A DNA stretch of 64,000 bases from Apiotrichum sp. Y4204. Taxonomy: Eukaryota > Basidiomycota > Tremellomycetes > Trichosporonales > Trichosporonaceae. The position numbers and the translations under genes were made by a program. Of this stretch, positions 33,201 through 43,720 are shown one piece after another. Position 1 is the stretch's first letter. The number at the start of each line of letters is the position of its first letter. Where the stretch lies: assembly GCA_025531455.1 (NCBI GenBank), contig JAMYHL010000028.1, positions 310,001 to 374,000 on the forward strand, written 5' to 3'. Below the pieces are notes generated by a model. It made no database searches. It was not told where the DNA came from and was given only the letters and a program-made list of their open reading frames with translations.

Positions 33201-34139
33201 TTCTAAAGATCATAGATCTTCCTAGGTGGCCGTGCGAGAGGACATTTCCTGGCTCCCTGTGGCAAGTCTCAAGTGGTCAAATAGCCAGACTGAAAACGCG
33301 GGGCGCGCGCCAGCAAACAGGAACGCGCAGGGAGCAGCACACCGCTCTCGCCACATAGCGCACTGCTCTGTCACATCACACATGCAGGGCTGAGGTGAGA
33401 CCGGGGGTAGGCGGGGTGATTGTTGAGACCCCCTGTTCCTGGACTTCAGGATGCCTCACAGACCTGGACTGGCCAGCGAGTGTGCGTGCGTGTGCTTGTA
33501 AGATGCCGAAGCCGAACAACGAGGGACAGACACAACAACACAGGAGAGACGAGTACAAGGGTCGAACTCACCTTCAAGGTTACCCTGCCGCAAAATGTCC
33601 ACGAGATCATCGCCTACCGCCGCGGGCCGGCGAGCTCCGCCCCCGCGCATTCGTGGGTCGAACGCGACACTTCCGCGGGGCATCTTGAGGGACGGAGCGG
33701 CCAAGTTGGCCGAGTCATAGTCAGGGCGCGTAGCTGAGAGTGCGCGGACATGTTGGTGGGCCTTTGCTTCAGCGGCAAGTGTCCCCGGCGATGAAGGAAG
33801 ACTAGCTGTTGTAGTTGTCTGGGGGCGGAAATTGTGGACACCGGACAGCGGGGAAGGTGGTCCACTGGGAGTGAAGCCACCCAGGCCAGACTTTGACGAC
33901 GGACTGAATGGGGTACTAGCCTTGAGGCCTGCGCCGAGACCAGTACCGAGGCTCAGCCGGCGAGCGTGGTCGTCATGAATGACATCGAGCTGGCCCAACG
34001 TTCGTCGCGGGCTGGGGCTCGACTCTGATGACGGCGAGAACGACCCATAGTGAAGTGACGGTACCGATGGACGGTGGCCAGGGAAGGCCCCCGTCGACTC
34101 TGGCAAAAGGACGAGAATGGATAGTGGCGATGTCTCCAT
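30281..34139 (-). CDS. 3',5'-cyclic nucleotide phosphodiesterase (Pde2-like, class I)
   Basis: Hydrolyses cAMP and so sets the level of protein kinase A signalling. The HD-type catalytic domain shows YHNYVHAIDVLQ, the metal-binding A-A-I-G-H-D-V-G-H-P-G, and A-L-I-K-C-A-D-I-S-N-P, in the order of class I enzymes. The C-terminal tail is Ser/Pro-rich. I place the start at 34139 (METSPLSILVLLPESTG), not at the Met codon at 33064, because that ATG lies in ttatgctgacccaaacag, a branch site plus acceptor. Exon 1 (33572-34139) joins 33048 in frame as G-N-L-E-V-T-A-V-R-Q-A. The resulting intron is 523 nt, by far the longest here. The N-terminal 400 or more residues may hold a degenerate receiver-like fold. 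The catalytic call is certain; the N-terminus is less so. Confidence 0.85.
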
Positions 34140-37100
34140 TACGATCAGGAGAACTGAGCTCGGTACTCAAAAGGCGGAGTGTGGTGTGACGAGAGAAACA
34201 ATCTTGCAGAGTATGGTGAGCCAGTAGGTGAGATGGGGCACAAATGAAAGCCAATGATGGGCGAGAGCGACTCTGAGGCAATGTCAGTAACAGAGGTCCG
34301 TCGGTCATGTGGTTGGGGGCCGAGGCCAATATCATGGAATTGCAACCGAGGAGATGTGGAGGTCCGTGGCAGGGGCAATCGATGCAGTAGTGGTAACCGT
34401 CGTCGCCAATGCCCAGAATGCACACTCACAAGCAGTTACAGAAACAGCAATGACAAGCGTGGAAGTTACTTGGATCTGCCGAAAACTGGACTCAAAGGCG
34501 GTGCGGACAAGTGCAACGTGCCAAGTGCAAAGTTGTCGACAATGGCAGCAGGATCGAGAACGCGACGATAATATCGAGTGGGCGATGGCGCACAGAGATA
34601 TGACGATGGACGAGATTGTCTGCGACTAGAAGGGTCGCGATTGTGTGCACAGGATGACAGGGAGAGTTTTGGATGCGTTGTTTTGGGGAGCCGAGGTACG
34701 ACAACGAGGACTGTAAGGGGTGTGGACGTCGTGGGTTTAAAATATCGGGAGGAAAGCCGATAGGGCTGGTGTCGCTGTTGGTGGATCGGCGACCGGAGTG
34801 GACGAGGATGTCGGGGATGAGGTTGAGCTCGGAGTTGGAGATAGGAGGCGATACCAAACAGCTGACGGAGAAGATGAAGGAGATAAAGGAGACACAAAAC
34901 AGGTAAGAAGAGAAAATCAAAGGAATAAAAAAAGGAAGGGCAAAAAAAAAAGGTTGTCGCCGAGGGCAATGACGACGAGCGAGGTGGTGGTGGTGAAAGG
35001 GGGTGTGTGGGGTGGGTATATGGAGGTGGCTGCAATGCTCTGGGTGCAGGTGCGGTGATACGCTCTGATACGCTGCTACGCTGGTGCGGGGAGGTACGTT
35101 CCTCCTACGCTGGCAGAGGCTGAGACATGTACTGCAGGCAGGGAAAGGGCGGCAGCACAGTAGCACAACAGCAGGCGCGAGGCAAAAGCCAAGCAGGCAG
35201 GGAGAATCAGGACGCAGATCCGCAGAGCTATCAGAATTCAGAGATCAGCAAGAGGAAAAAGGGAGCAGACCGAGCCGCGGACGCTGACCATAGCGCTGTG
35301 GCTTTGGGCCTCGGGCGCTCTGCCTCTGCGGGCTCTGCTCCACCGCTCCGTGCCATGCCGTGTCGTGCCGCGACCCGCCATGTTCTGTCTCTCTGCTGCC
35401 TCTCTGGCTTTCTACCATTCTCAACATCTCGCCTCGTTCATTTCTCCATGACATGCTACATGCTGCGCCGGTACGCCGGGACGCCGGCCCAGCATTACAA
35501 GCATTATGTAGCGTCAGAAGGCCCGAGGAACCGGAGAACCGGAGGGCACCGGCGCGGTCGGCGCGGTCGGCGCGGTCGGCACGCAAACCTCCGTACCTCC
35601 GGCGGCTCAGCAACCAAAAACACACCATAGAAACACAAGTTCCCGGGACGGCCCTCATTAGCTCATTAGGTAACATCATATCAAACACGCTCCAAAACGA
35701 CGAATAGTGTGCATAGTCTTTGCCGCAGATCAAGGCACACGCATTAATCGACGGAAAAACACAAGGAAAATACAAAATACAAAGCACCTAATGCACCTAA
35801 AATACAAACCACAAGAAAATACAAATGTCCGCGGCACAATCCCTACAATGGTATTTGTATTCCTGGCCACTTGGGAGTTTTAGCGCAGGTTCTGGGTGGA
35901 AATCAATCTCCAAATGACGTCCTGGGCTGGGATCGCTGGGATCTGAAGGATTGTAGGATCGACCTGGGTGGTCCGTGCGTTGCCCCACATTCCTTCTGCC
36001 CCTCGATGCCAAAAGGTAATGATCGCCGTCACGCCCTCTTTGGAGAAAAAGATCGACGCTGGGATCGCTGGGATATCTGGATCTGGATATCTGAATTGGC
36101 TGGCCTGTCCCATTCTCGAATTCTTGAATTCTCGAATCCTCGGCTGACTACGCACAGAGCTCGCAAACGATGTATTCGTCCTCTCGATAGCTCAAATGGC
36201 CAATAGTCCAGTAGCCAGCGGCCCACAACAATCTCGACCGCCTCATCCGTTGGAAGCCGCCATGTAGTCACCTTCGATGGCTTTCAGCCCTTGGGATTAC
36301 CTGAGCGCGCCGCCTTTTCAATCGGAGATCTCGTTTCGGAAAGGGACGTAACCCCACGTACTGTACATTCCTTTCGTCTGTGAGTTGTGAGTCTGCACCC
36401 TGTGGGCCGTGGGCCTGTAGCGAGAGTGCTCTATGCAAGCTCTTGCAACTCAGCGTCCATTCCTTCAGTGCCGTTTCTCGGACGCCACAGTACCACAGTG
36501 ACTCGCCCATCGTGCCTGGCCTGGCATCGCAAGGCAGCACCATGGCATCATGAGGTGCGCGATGCGCGATCCCGTGGCATGTGGCATCCGGGATGTGACG
36601 TCTTGAGATCTGCAAGTCTTCGGGTTTCGAGGACGAGCACAGCATAATACACAGTCCGAGTTCTGAGCTTCTGAGCATGGATAGTGGGAATGCTTGACAA
36701 GCCGAAAGGGTACCTGCGACAGTGACAACACAAACGCCATCCCGCAGTGCAACTGTGGCGCAGCGCCCAGTTGTCGACGGGCACCGGGCGTCTTATGTCT
36801 CATCGCTCGGCCAGCCACCCCTGAGCGGTGTGTCCTTTTTCTGGAGGTACAGGGCTCATGGTCGTTAATTTGAAGTCGGTTGGAGGACGTCAGTGGTGTT
36901 CATATTCTGTAATCGATTATCAAGACTCGGATTGGACGTTTGAGGTCACGGTGGCCGTTGCCGTGGCTTGGTGTCATCCCTATACCCGGCTCTGGTATTT
37001 GGGCAGTTTGCAGTCGGGAATGTAGCAAAGTGCTGCTAACTACCAACTGGCAACTTGCCCTACCGAGCTCTGCGAGTCAAAACTATCGTTCTACCCCGCA

Positions 37101-38310
37101 TGGCCTCTGTGACTCATCAGCTCTTTATCTTACTAGATCCGGTTTCCTTGGCAGCTATCAGTTCTGCTCAGCATGTTCGCGGGCAAGACGAACTGGGATT
37201 CAGGCAATATTACGGTAACGCGAAGAGAGATATTGTTATCCTGAGGCGGGCAACTCGCGGCTTGCATCTTCATCGTTTGAGAAGAGCGCGATCTGGGAAG
37301 CTCCGATGTGTTCTGGAAGACGACATGATACACGATATGTACTGTACTTTTTGGCGCGCTCGGCGCGGTATCCTTGGCGCACCTAGGGTACTCCTGTAGG
37401 GTCTGCTCTTCACATTCCATTCCATAGTCTCTACTCTGACAACTAGGCTGTTTTATCGTCCCCCGGACCGATCAGGAATGGCCGCGGACCGAGCCCGCGC
37501 GCCGAATGTTGTGCGCAGTGTCGCGGATCCCCGAGATTCATGAGCTGTCGACTAAAGGTCGGGATATGCGATCGCTGATGAAAGTCTTCGTTTCTGAGGT
37601 CGCGCACTTCTCCAGATAAGCATGTGTAGAGCATATGAAAGGCCAAGTGCACAGTCTGCTCAACTTGATGCTCCTGTCATCCTGGCATTCTGGCCTTTGG
37701 CCTATCTCCACCTAACTTGACCTCTGGAGCTCGGGCTTTGAAGCTTCAAAGGTTCCTCATTGCAACATTCCACAGTTGGTAGGGATAGTTCGCCACCATA
37801 TCCACCATTCGACCACCATCCTGATATCCAATATCCGTGACCTTGCCATGTCACCTTGCCATTGCATCCCATGACCACCAGCGCCGGACGCCCTGGTGGC
37901 GGTCACGAGTGGTATATAATAATGAGGGTGGTTGACTGGACTCTAGTCACCTCTTGATCCACATGATCCGAACCTGATCCGGCGTCGTTTGCACACCACC
38001 ACTTCTTGCTGCTGCTTCTTTCGCACCTGGGCTCCAATGGATACTCCCAACGTCATTGGACAAAGAATACCTCGAAGCGGCCCGCTGCGACGAGCGAGCT
38101 CGAGCTGATCATCTGACTGCCAGTCGCCTAGTCGCTCGTCGCTCATTGTCTCACCACCTCACCATTGCACTACTGTTGCCTGAAGACCGTCCGACTAACG
38201 AAAGTATATAAACCATCCCAGCCGCGTCGTTAACCCTCTGTTCTTCCTCGTTCCTTCCCTCCATCTTCTCATCTCTCATCGTTGACTCACGTCCTCTGTC
38301 ATCCATCAAG
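34140..38310. other. Gene-poor spacer, no gene supported
   Basis: Left part (to about 35.1 kb) is pyrimidine-rich on the minus strand, notably 34860-34960, and is the likely promoter and leader of the phosphodiesterase. A ggcgcggtc triplet repeat lies at 35551-35580. A ctgggatcgctgggat element occurs twice (near 35926 and 36056). From about 36 to 38 kb the base composition is visibly less GC-rich than in the genes and no coding frame is convincing. TATATAATA near 37913 has no reading frame after it. Confidence 0.5.
38205..38212 (+). promoter_or_regulatory. TATA box of small Tyr/Ser/Asn-rich gene
   Basis: TATATAAA, 99 nt before the ATG at 38311. It is followed by a C/T-rich leader. Confidence 0.65.
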
Positions 38311-38817
38311 ATGCCCGACAAAGTCACTTACAGCGGCACCAACAGCCAGGTGAGCTCTCCCGCCGTCCATTGAGCTCTCTTCTGACGGCAGGGAAACCAT
38401 TACTGTAACCGCTCGGACGGGGCTGGTAACACTGGATACCACTACTCGAAGTGAGTAATGTGCTTAGCCCTCTCTTCTCTTGTATCTTCTTACCAGTCCG
38501 CCCTCGTCCCTATCCGCCCTCGTCCCTCTCACTCTGCGTCTCATTCCCCTGCTCTCCCGAGTAGTCTTGTCTCACTCTGGGCTATGCATTTCCTCACCTC
38601 CCACTCCCTTCTAGTTCAGTCACTGATAACAGCACCAACGGGTCGTACTACTACTCGAACACGAACGGCTCGACGTACTACAACTCGGGTATGCACTCGA
38701 ATTGCGGCCTTCCCCTATTCATCTCTAACCACAGGTTCCGGATACTCGCAGTACACCTCGCCCTCGGGCGACACCTCGCGCTCGTACGGCAGCAGCAACT
38801 CGGGATCCAAGAAGTAG
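38311..38817 (+). CDS. Small Tyr/Ser/Asn/Gly-rich protein, 4 exons
   Basis: 78-residue protein. Exons 38311-38349, 38392-38450, 38633-38688 and 38735-38817 splice in frame through three introns with canonical ends (the first ends ctgacggcag). It starts M-P-D-K-V-T-Y-S-G-T-N-S-Q-G-N-H-Y, carries repeated Y-H-Y-S-N and N-T-N-G-S-(Y/T)-Y-Y units, and ends S-Y-G-S-S-N-S-G-S-K-K. There is no signal peptide or membrane segment. I have a recollection of similar short N-G-S-Y-Y-Y proteins in other fungi, but cannot name a function. The small first exon, clear TATA box and C/T-rich leader suggest strong or inducible expression. Four exons for 78 codons make a chance frame very unlikely. Confidence 0.8.
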
Positions 38818-41225
38818 TCGACGCGCGTAAAACGTCACAGCGCGGAGAAGGCGTCTGTGCTCGCGGGTACCAAGAAGCAAACGTTGTATATAACCAAAGG
38901 CATGAATTAGCGTACCCGCCACAGGGCGTAACGGAGAGTGTGACTTGGAATGATATGAGATAGTGGCGGCGTTGTTCTGACTGTGGAAGATGGGACTTCT
39001 GACCCGCTGACTATCGGACCTGACCATGTCTGCCTTGACCATCCGCCTCCATCAAGTCCATGTCACATGGGAAACGGCCGGCATGAACGGGGTGTTATTC
39101 ATGTATTTTGACGTAACGTGCCATGAGGCAAGCACCGATGATGTCTCGACGCTAGCATTCGCATCTGCGGGAACTTCATGGCAAACCAAGGCGGAGCGGA
39201 CCCCGTTTGTCTCGACGTGTTTTCCTTCTCCTTTCGACTAGGTGCACATCTCATCACGCAAGTCCACACGTAAAGTCAAGGTCGAGCTGCAAGCCCGTGC
39301 GCAAGCCGTGGGCAGCGAGAAAGAACTCTGGGCGCGCGGCCGTGGTGCCCAGGGGCTGAACTCGATGCATCGATGACACTATCGGGTATCGGGTATCGTG
39401 CCGGACGTGCCGCCGATCATCGAACGGGCGAGACCGGAGTGATCGAGACATTTCGTAACTCCGTAAAATCGTAACTATCGTAACTTACAGGCAGCTGATA
39501 AGGTAACTTGCAGGCAGATCCGTCGCTGTGGAAAGCTTCAGGGTACGTTTACCACCGCAAGATCCCCGTAGGCCGTAGGCCTGGAGACATGCAGCTCGGG
39601 CACGAGCGCCTCCGGCGCCGGGTGTCGGACATTGGAATGAGCGAGATGACCGGTCTGTCTGAGATCTGGCATGCTGGTAAACGTCACTGGTCGACTTGGC
39701 GATCGCGCGATTGCGCCGGGACGGCGCGCCGTCTCCCGTGCCGACGCCCATAACGTTCGTCATCGAGGTCAAGAGGCCCGGGCACGCTGGACGTGAACGC
39801 GCACTCGGGATGTGTCAGTAGGCAAGAGGCAGTGGGCTGGCTGTTCGAAAGCTCGAGTAGCGACCACACTCGCAGGTGCATGTGGCGGGCATGCAGATGG
39901 AGAAGAAGCACCGAGCGCAGCTCTAGGATATCCGAGGCAAACCTGGCCTCCGAGCAGACCAAGCTCGCTGATAGAAACGACCTGTATGCAATGCTTGTAC
40001 GTCGTCCTCTCTCTCCATGTCGAGCGCTGCAGTTCATCTCCCTGCCACGAGCGAGCAGCTCATGTTTGGGTTTAGGCAAGGCATGCTCGGGCAGTCCCGG
40101 CCATGACGCGGCGCTTCGAAACGCACGTTCCCATCCCACTCCGTGGATCCGTGACGTACCCCCAAGAAATGTGCGCCTCCGTTTCTGCCCCCAGATCGAT
40201 GTGAAAGGCAGATGGACTGTTCACATTCTCACCCCGCGACGCAGCTGGTTGGGAGGAGTGGAACGTCAGCGGCGGCCTCGAGATCGACGACATAGTCAAC
40301 GGGGGTACGAGCGACGGCGGGCGTCGACATGGCGGTCTCCATCGCTGATGAGTGCATGTCGGGAGGAGGCGGATCCTAGGATGATCCTGCGTATGGAGTC
40401 GACGTGGGCAGACAATACCTGTGTGTGTGAAGCAGTATGTAGACGCGTACGCATCGTGATTCGAGATAATCAGCAATAGTACTAGTGACTGTAAGTCGCT
40501 GCAAGCGATCGCACCGAGATCGATATGATCGCGATAGTGGTAATGGTAACCTTCAGTGTTTGCATGCGATAAGCGCGCGCGGTATCGCCCACTTGACTTG
40601 CATCCATTTCTCACGCGAGTTCTCACGAGTCGCAAATACCACACCCACCCCAATCGACGCGTTGCGCGTTGGGGGGAACTAGCAGCGCTGGCGGCGGGAG
40701 CCGCTGACCACCCACTGACCCACTGAGCCACTGACACTGACCCACCTCCACTGAGCCGTTGGGGCGGCGGACAGCGCCGCCACCACAGCCAAGCGCCTGC
40801 AACCCCCCCACCACTTCTCCCATCCCCTCCACTCGTATCATCCACTCGAGCCAGGCGCGATCCGCGACTTGATAACTGCGACCTGAGATATGCGAGGTAT
40901 GCGGGCGGTGGACCAGGCGCGGGTACGTGGGCGGGCGCAGTTGCGAGTCACTGTCTTTTTCGAGCAGAGGCAAGAAAGGGGGTTGTGAACTTGATGGTCT
41001 ATGAGCCTACGGAGGTCCGGCAAGCGCTCGATCATGGTGTGCTGCGAGCTGTGGTTTCTCAGAGGTCGAGGAGGATACTTAAGATACTTAAGCAGAGGTC
41101 AACCTCTTCCGACAACAACAACAAGCACCTCAACACCAAGCACCTTTCCAAGCACCTCTCCACCAAGCACCTCTGCCTCCGAGCACCTCCCACCACAGAT
41201 CCACACCACTCTCAGCCAACTCACA
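38818..41225. other. Spacer without supported gene
   Basis: Open frames are present on both strands, one of 257 codons on the minus strand at 40072-40845. None has family motifs, introns with matching frames or consistent GC-rich third positions. Short gtaact-type repeats occur at about 39455-39510. The right end (41070-41225) reads as an A/C-rich leader of the next small gene. Confidence 0.45.
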
Positions 41226-41349
41226 ATGTCCGCGCAGGTAAGCCCCCCATCATTACCAGTCCTGACGCCAGACCGCCACCCTCCAGCACAACCAGGAGGA
41301 GACCGACGCGTACTGGTACTCGTACCTCGGCGTCATGGACCAGATGTAA
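41226..41349 (+). CDS. 29-residue microprotein gene with possible in-frame extension
   Basis: Exon 1 is 41226-41237 (M-S-A-Q), the intron 41238-41271 (34 nt, gtaagc to ctgacgccag) and exon 2 41272-41349. The product is MSAQTATLQHNQEETDAYWY followed by S-Y-L-G-V-M-D-Q-M and a TAA. The frame then stays open for 19 more codons (G-P-M-G-Q-Q-R-R-H-T-N-N ...) to a second TAA at 41407-41409; 17 of these 19 codons end in G or C. The true product may therefore be 49 residues, if the first TAA is read through, is a CAA-to-TAA change or is a sequencing error. A 19-nt intron over the stop is possible but shorter than any other here. The A/C-rich leader (ca. 41095-41225) resembles that of other small genes. 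No function known. Confidence 0.6.
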
Positions 41350-41409
41350 GGTCCGATGGGCCAGCAGCGGCGCCACACCAACAACCCGCGCCCGAGCCAC
41401 AACCTATAA

Positions 41410-42994
41410 TTTCCGAGCACGAGTTGCAGTAGATTAGAGACGCATTTATTCATAGTCGGTGGCATCGCCACAGTAATAGCCCCGCAGGCGATAGACGACA
41501 TGCAGCATTGTTCATAGTTACAGCTTTACAGGATCTAGCAGTCGCAGGTGCTCAGAGTCTACGCGAGCACGAAAAGTACGACTAGTCCACAGTCCCAGTA
41601 ATGTCCCAGCACTGTGGGATGTGGGACCCTGTTTGTGAACGTATCGCGTACGCCAGGCACTCCCTTGCCGCCGGCACGCACATTCGTAACGCGCAACGCA
41701 CGCGCAGGTTGCACAGCTGCAGCCTCTGCCCCAAAGCCGGTGCCGCAGCGAAACGAGGTGCGGAATGTGGGACGTGTCGGGCCCTTTGCTGCCCCCATCG
41801 GAGGATATCCAGTTTCCAGGGATGTGGGATGTGGGATGTGGGAATTCGTCCGAGAGCACCTATACAGTATGCTACATTCCAAGCGGCGAGCTCCAGAGAT
41901 CCGGAGAGTAGTTAGTGACCAGGGACGCGATGTCCGGCCCGGGCAGGGATGGGTGTGCAGGGCGCCTCGTGCGACAACACTACCTACCGACCTACACCAA
42001 TGCGCCTGGAAGACAGGTAAAGTGGCGAGTGGCGCCACGAACGCTCGCGCATCGATCGACTCTGAACGACTGTGGACTATCGGATTATCCGGCGCTTTTG
42101 TGTACGTTTCTCTCCGAGGACATCGACCGCTTGGATCGCTTCGTCTGTGGTTATTTCTTCAATTCCTTCCTTCAAAGCCCCGACCTCACTACAGGACACG
42201 GACAGGTGCGAGGCGAAGCATCGAAGAAGCAGAGAGCGCGTTACTGACACGTACTGGCACGACACTTTCTCATTATAGGAGCTGCCGACCTGCCTACCTG
42301 CCGAAGTACCGCTCCTCAGGAAGAACGAGTGATTCGGACTTCGCGCCCTCACCACGCAAAGGGGAAACTCTGTCTCCAACGCCTCCAACCCCCTCACGCT
42401 ACCTGTTGACCGTCCGCTGGAACAAGAAAAATCAGGGCTGCAGACGGCGCGGCTCGGCTGTCCGTGCCCCAGGATTGTGACGTTGCGTTGTGTTCTGATG
42501 CGTCGCAGATAGCATACTGTATGTTGGGCTGGCAGAGCTTGGAGACTACCGCTTCCACCGCTCTCACACACTTGAAGAGAACAAAAACAGGAAACGACAC
42601 CTGACGCACTCGCACTTGCACTCGCCTCGAGGCGCTGTTTGTCCTCCCCCGCGGCCCGTGCTTTTCTGTATTACTGTGGGAATCCACTGCCTTCCGAACG
42701 CGACATCGAGGCGAGGGCCTGGGGCTTTCGCGGCGCTCTTTGTTTTCCTCCTGTCGTGTGACTCGTGTTTGAAGGCTGGCGTCGTGACTCGCACTCCGAA
42801 TGGCGTAGGGGAAGGCAGAGGAGCGAGAGGACGAGGAGGGAGCGGACGAGGAGCGAGGAGCGTGAAGGACCAAGAGGTCTCCATGTCAAGCTCTCCAAGG
42901 CATAAATACGGCCTTCCTCCCCTCTCTTCCCCCATCCACTCATTCGTCCCACTCACTCATACCACCCATTTCACCACTTCACTACAAGACAAAG
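41410..42994. other. Spacer, no gene supported
   Basis: A 288-codon frame (41614-42480, opening with GTG) has no recognisable domain and mixed third positions; I treat it as chance. There is a short gatgtggga repeat near 41820-41845. The right end is the promoter and C/T-rich leader of the next gene. Confidence 0.45.
42901..42908 (+). promoter_or_regulatory. TATA-like element of Ala/Pro-rich gene
   Basis: CATAAATA, 87 nt before the ATG at 42995. A C/T-rich leader without ATG follows. Confidence 0.5.
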
Positions 42995-43720
42995 ATGTGT
43001 GGCCAGTCCTGCTCCGTAAGGTCCCCCCAATTCTCCAACTAACAGCAGCACGACAAGCCCGCCGCCGCCGCCGGCTCGGCGCCCATCACCATCCCCAAGT
43101 CCTCGCAGCCGCAGGAGGCGCACAGCGGCTCGGCCGGCTCCCACGGCTCGCACTCCGCTTCGGCGGCTACGCGCGCCGCGCTCGCCGCCCCCGCTGAGGA
43201 CTCGCTCTCGATTACCCCCATCGCGCCCGTCGCGCCCGTCACTCCTACCAAGTCCGCGCCGCCCGCTCCGCCCCGCCCTGCGTCCGAGCCCCAGCCCACG
43301 TCGCACAAGGTCCAGGCGTCCGAGCCCGTTCCCGCCCCCGAGTCGGCGCCCGCTTCCCAGGCTGAGGCGCCCGCCGAGAACGAGCCCGCCGAGGCCGCCA
43401 AGATCGAGGAGCCGGTCCTCGCCCCCGTCGTTGAGAAGGAGGCGCCCAAGGCCGCCGAGACCAAGGCTACGGAGGTTGAAGCTAGGGACGTCCCCGCTAA
43501 AGCCTCCGCTGCGACAGCCGAGAAGCCCGCCCCCGAAGCTGCGGACAAGCCCAAGGCCCCCGAGGTCGTCAAGGTCACTGGCTTTACTGTCGCTGAGGAG
43601 TCCAAGGCCGCTGAGGCTGACAAGACCGCTGAGAAGGCTGAGGAGGTTGAGAAGGTCGAGAAGGACCAGGCTGAGGGTAAGTCTACATACTGATGGAGCT
43701 GACTTGTAGCCACGGCCTAG
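42995..43720 (+). CDS. Ala/Pro/Lys/Glu-rich low-complexity protein, MCGQSC start
   Basis: Predicted 220-residue disordered protein. Exons are 42995-43015, 43046-43676 and 43710-43720. The first intron is 30 nt and the second 33 nt. It begins M-C-G-Q-S-C-S-Q-H-D-K-P, so both cysteines lie in the tiny first exon. The middle exon is an uninterrupted frame of Ala-Pro-Ser with S-G-S-A-G-S-H-G-S-H, then Pro-Ala-Glu-Lys repeats becoming highly charged (A-D-K-T-A-E-K-A-E-E-V-E-K-V-E-K). The last exon adds only A-T-A. No signal peptide, membrane segment or known domain. The charge pattern resembles stress-type disordered proteins, but that is inference. The complementary strand is also open, as expected for such biased codons. 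Confidence 0.7.

Noticed and set aside
36000..38200. Degraded transposon in the AT-richer spacer
   Set aside because: Lower GC suggested foreign DNA, but no terminal repeats, target-site duplication or transposase/reverse-transcriptase fragments are seen on either strand.
40072..40845. 257-codon minus-strand frame
   Set aside because: No recognisable motif, uneven composition, no promoter or splice support.
41614..42480. 288-codon plus-strand frame
   Set aside because: Opens with GTG, has no domain, hydrophobic pattern or splice-compatible structure, and third positions are not GC-biased as in the real genes. Probably a chance frame in GC-rich DNA.
43039..43713. 224-codon minus-strand Ala/Ser-rich frame
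   Set aside because: Antisense shadow of the Ala/Pro/Lys/Glu-rich gene at 42995-43720, whose sense frame has two well-formed introns and a start context.
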